Origin: Hallerella sp964397425
GTDB lineage: Bacteria > Fibrobacterota > Fibrobacteria > Fibrobacterales > Fibrobacteraceae
NCBI GenBank assembly: GCA_964397425.1
Contig: CAYNID010000016.1
Coordinates: 1 to 31,652, forward strand
Reading direction: 5' to 3'
Length of the DNA: 31,652 bases
Shown: in pieces, positions 30,796-31,652 of the stretch
Layout of the letters: every line of letters begins with the position of its first letter
Position numbering within the stretch: the stretch's first letter is position 1
Notes under the pieces: model-generated
The model's database searches: none
Seen by the model: only the letters and a program-made list of their open reading frames with translations
Told to the model about the DNA's origin: nothing
Made by a program: the position numbers and the translations under genes

Positions 30796-31652
30796 TTACA
30801 AACCGGAGTCCCGGAGACAACGAACGGAGCGTGAGTAGTTCTTGTTGCCACTGCGCAACCCGGCCACACTCTCTCCTTCGAGCATACTCAAGTGAACGAA
30901 CATGGCGTAGGCATAGGCGGCTCCGTCCTCCGTAACACTACAAAACTCGGCATCGCTACCAACATCGTAAAAGGAACCAGTGCCATCGCGGGAGCCTGCC
31001 GGGAGAGCGGAAAAGCCGAAATCGTCCGTGCCGTTGCGATCGTCACGCCAACCGCTTGTTGACTTCAGTTTTGTGGCGGCGATTTCTTTGCCGCCCACGG
31101 CGTTGAGCAAGGTCCCCCATTCCGTCGCATCGGGAAGGTGCCAACCCTCCGGGCAAACGCCTTGAACCGTGTCCGCAGGCGTGCAATCGGCGAAATTTCC
31201 GCAACCCCTCCCGTCTTCACTAAAGACCGCCGCCGAGTCCATCGCGGCAGACCAGCTGTAAAGCCTGCCGTATTTTTCGCAGTTTTCCGCATTGTCGTCG
31301 TAACAATAACTCTTCGCCGACCCTTCGTTGTATGCATAGTTCAGGTTCTGCGCCATCCAGGTCTGCGTACCGATTTGAATCGTGCGGTAAGCCTGTCCAT
31401 CGCGTTCGTCAAGCAGAACTCCGTAGCCTCCGTTGGCGAGAAGTTCTTGATTCAAGTATTCTGTCGTGACAAACTTCTTAGCCGTAACAACATCCGGCGA
31501 GCCTTTTTTACAGAAGTGCGTTAACAAGTTGTAAGTCGCTCCATTGCAGCGGTCAACTAAAAATTCTGTCGTACCGTTGTAGCAGCAGAACTCGGTCGAC
31601 AAGTCGTAAGCGGCTCCGTTGCAGAGCTCAACGACAGCTTCTGTCGTGCCGT
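30796..31652 (-). CDS. Fib_succ_major (TIGR02145) protein, N-terminus beyond the window
   Basis: The gene is open to the right edge, so its start is missing; at least 284 codons are present. Residues at the window edge form two 25-residue Cys-rich repeats (GTTE...CNGA.Y.L.T.FC). The F. succinogenes major paralogous domain follows: LLDERDGQAYRTIQIGTQTWMAQNLNY, KYGRLYSWSAAMD, VCPEGWHLPDATEWGTLL, DDFGFSALPAGSRDGTG and the final SRSVRCLRDSGL. The domain is found in many surface lipoproteins and exported proteins of Fibrobacter and its function is not known. The Cys-rich repeats suggest extracellular disulfide-stabilised modules. A TTG at 31602 could start a shorter form, but the repeat continues upstream without a break. 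Confidence 0.88.
   Translation of the reverse strand, partial: GTTEAVVELCNGAAYDLSTEFCCYNGTTEFLVDRCNGATYNLLTHFCKKGSPDVVTAKKFVTTEYLNQELLANGGYGVLLDERDGQAYRTIQIGTQTWMAQNLNYAYNEGSAKSYCYDDNAENCEKYGRLYSWSAAMDSAAVFSEDGRGCGNFADCTPADTVQGVCPEGWHLPDATEWGTLLNAVGGKEIAATKLKSTSGWRDDRNGTDDFGFSALPAGSRDGTGSFYDVGSDAEFCSVTEDGAAYAYAMFVHLSMLEGESVAGLRSGNKNYSRSVRCLRDSGL
31501..31650 (-). repeat. 75-bp tandem coding repeat (25 residues, two units)
   Basis: Units 31576-31650 and 31501-31575 each encode GTTE-x3-V/D-x-C-NGA-x-Y-x-L-x-T-x-FC plus three residues. Two Cys positions and the NGA core are shared exactly. More units may lie outside the window. Confidence 0.75.

Overview
The window looks like chromosomal DNA of a cellulolytic Fibrobacter (phylum Fibrobacterota). 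The evidence is two copies of the Fibrobacter succinogenes major paralogous domain (one decayed, one cut by the window edge), a large secreted GH51 enzyme resembling Fibrobacter Cel51A, a secreted GH10 xylanase, many lipoproteins with short signal peptides, and uncharacterised families shared with the Fibrobacterota/Bacteroidota group (DUF2279, DUF3078, DUF3098, DUF4416, DUF5662). No phage, insertion sequence or CRISPR array is visible. The only hint of a mobile element is the tail of a probable Rpn-family nuclease at the left edge.

Layout. Positions 1-3060: the tail of the Rpn-like gene, a bidirectional terminator, then a minus-strand operon of overlapping genes, orn, a penicillin-binding transpeptidase and lgt. 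Positions 3140-7340: plus-strand fabF with a clear terminator, a DUF2279 exported protein, and gmd-rmd, the pair expected to convert GDP-mannose to GDP-D-rhamnose. Positions 7400-9000: a heptamer repeat, a decayed Fib_succ_major lipoprotein gene (start codon replaced by a stop, poly-T frameshift), a LolA-like gene and more repeat. Positions 8990-13920: a GT4 glycosyltransferase, a thioredoxin with a WCRPC active site, an outer-membrane barrel, pgpA and DUF5662. Positions 13920-19180: DUF3078, ffh, a MATE exporter, DUF4416 and thyA.

Positions 19180-30080 hold most of the accessory content. A DsbA-type lipoprotein gene lies directly upstream of the 1057-residue GH51 enzyme. Then come an unrecognised lipoprotein, a relict gene, and a minus-strand cluster of GH10 xylanase, a stand-alone HsdR-N nuclease-like domain, a small Cys-rich lipoprotein resembling a double-psi beta-barrel (expansin/RlpA) protein, and an aminotransferase. 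On the plus strand a near-consensus sigma-70 promoter drives a DUF3098 membrane protein gene, tRNA-Val and tRNA-Asp, closed by a strong terminator; the stop codon directly abuts the mature tRNA-Val.

The main unexplained structure is a family of intergenic composite repeats. Each has a 27-29-bp box (AAAAGGCT...CCCATCAA) joined to in-phase degenerate heptamers (ATTYCTM). There is one copy after thyA and two tandem copies in the opposite orientation before the last gene. A different heptamer (CTRAYMA) occurs near 7404 and 8940. No complete new defence or biosynthetic system is evident; the best leads are these repeats, the expansin-like lipoprotein, and the protein-tRNA operon.
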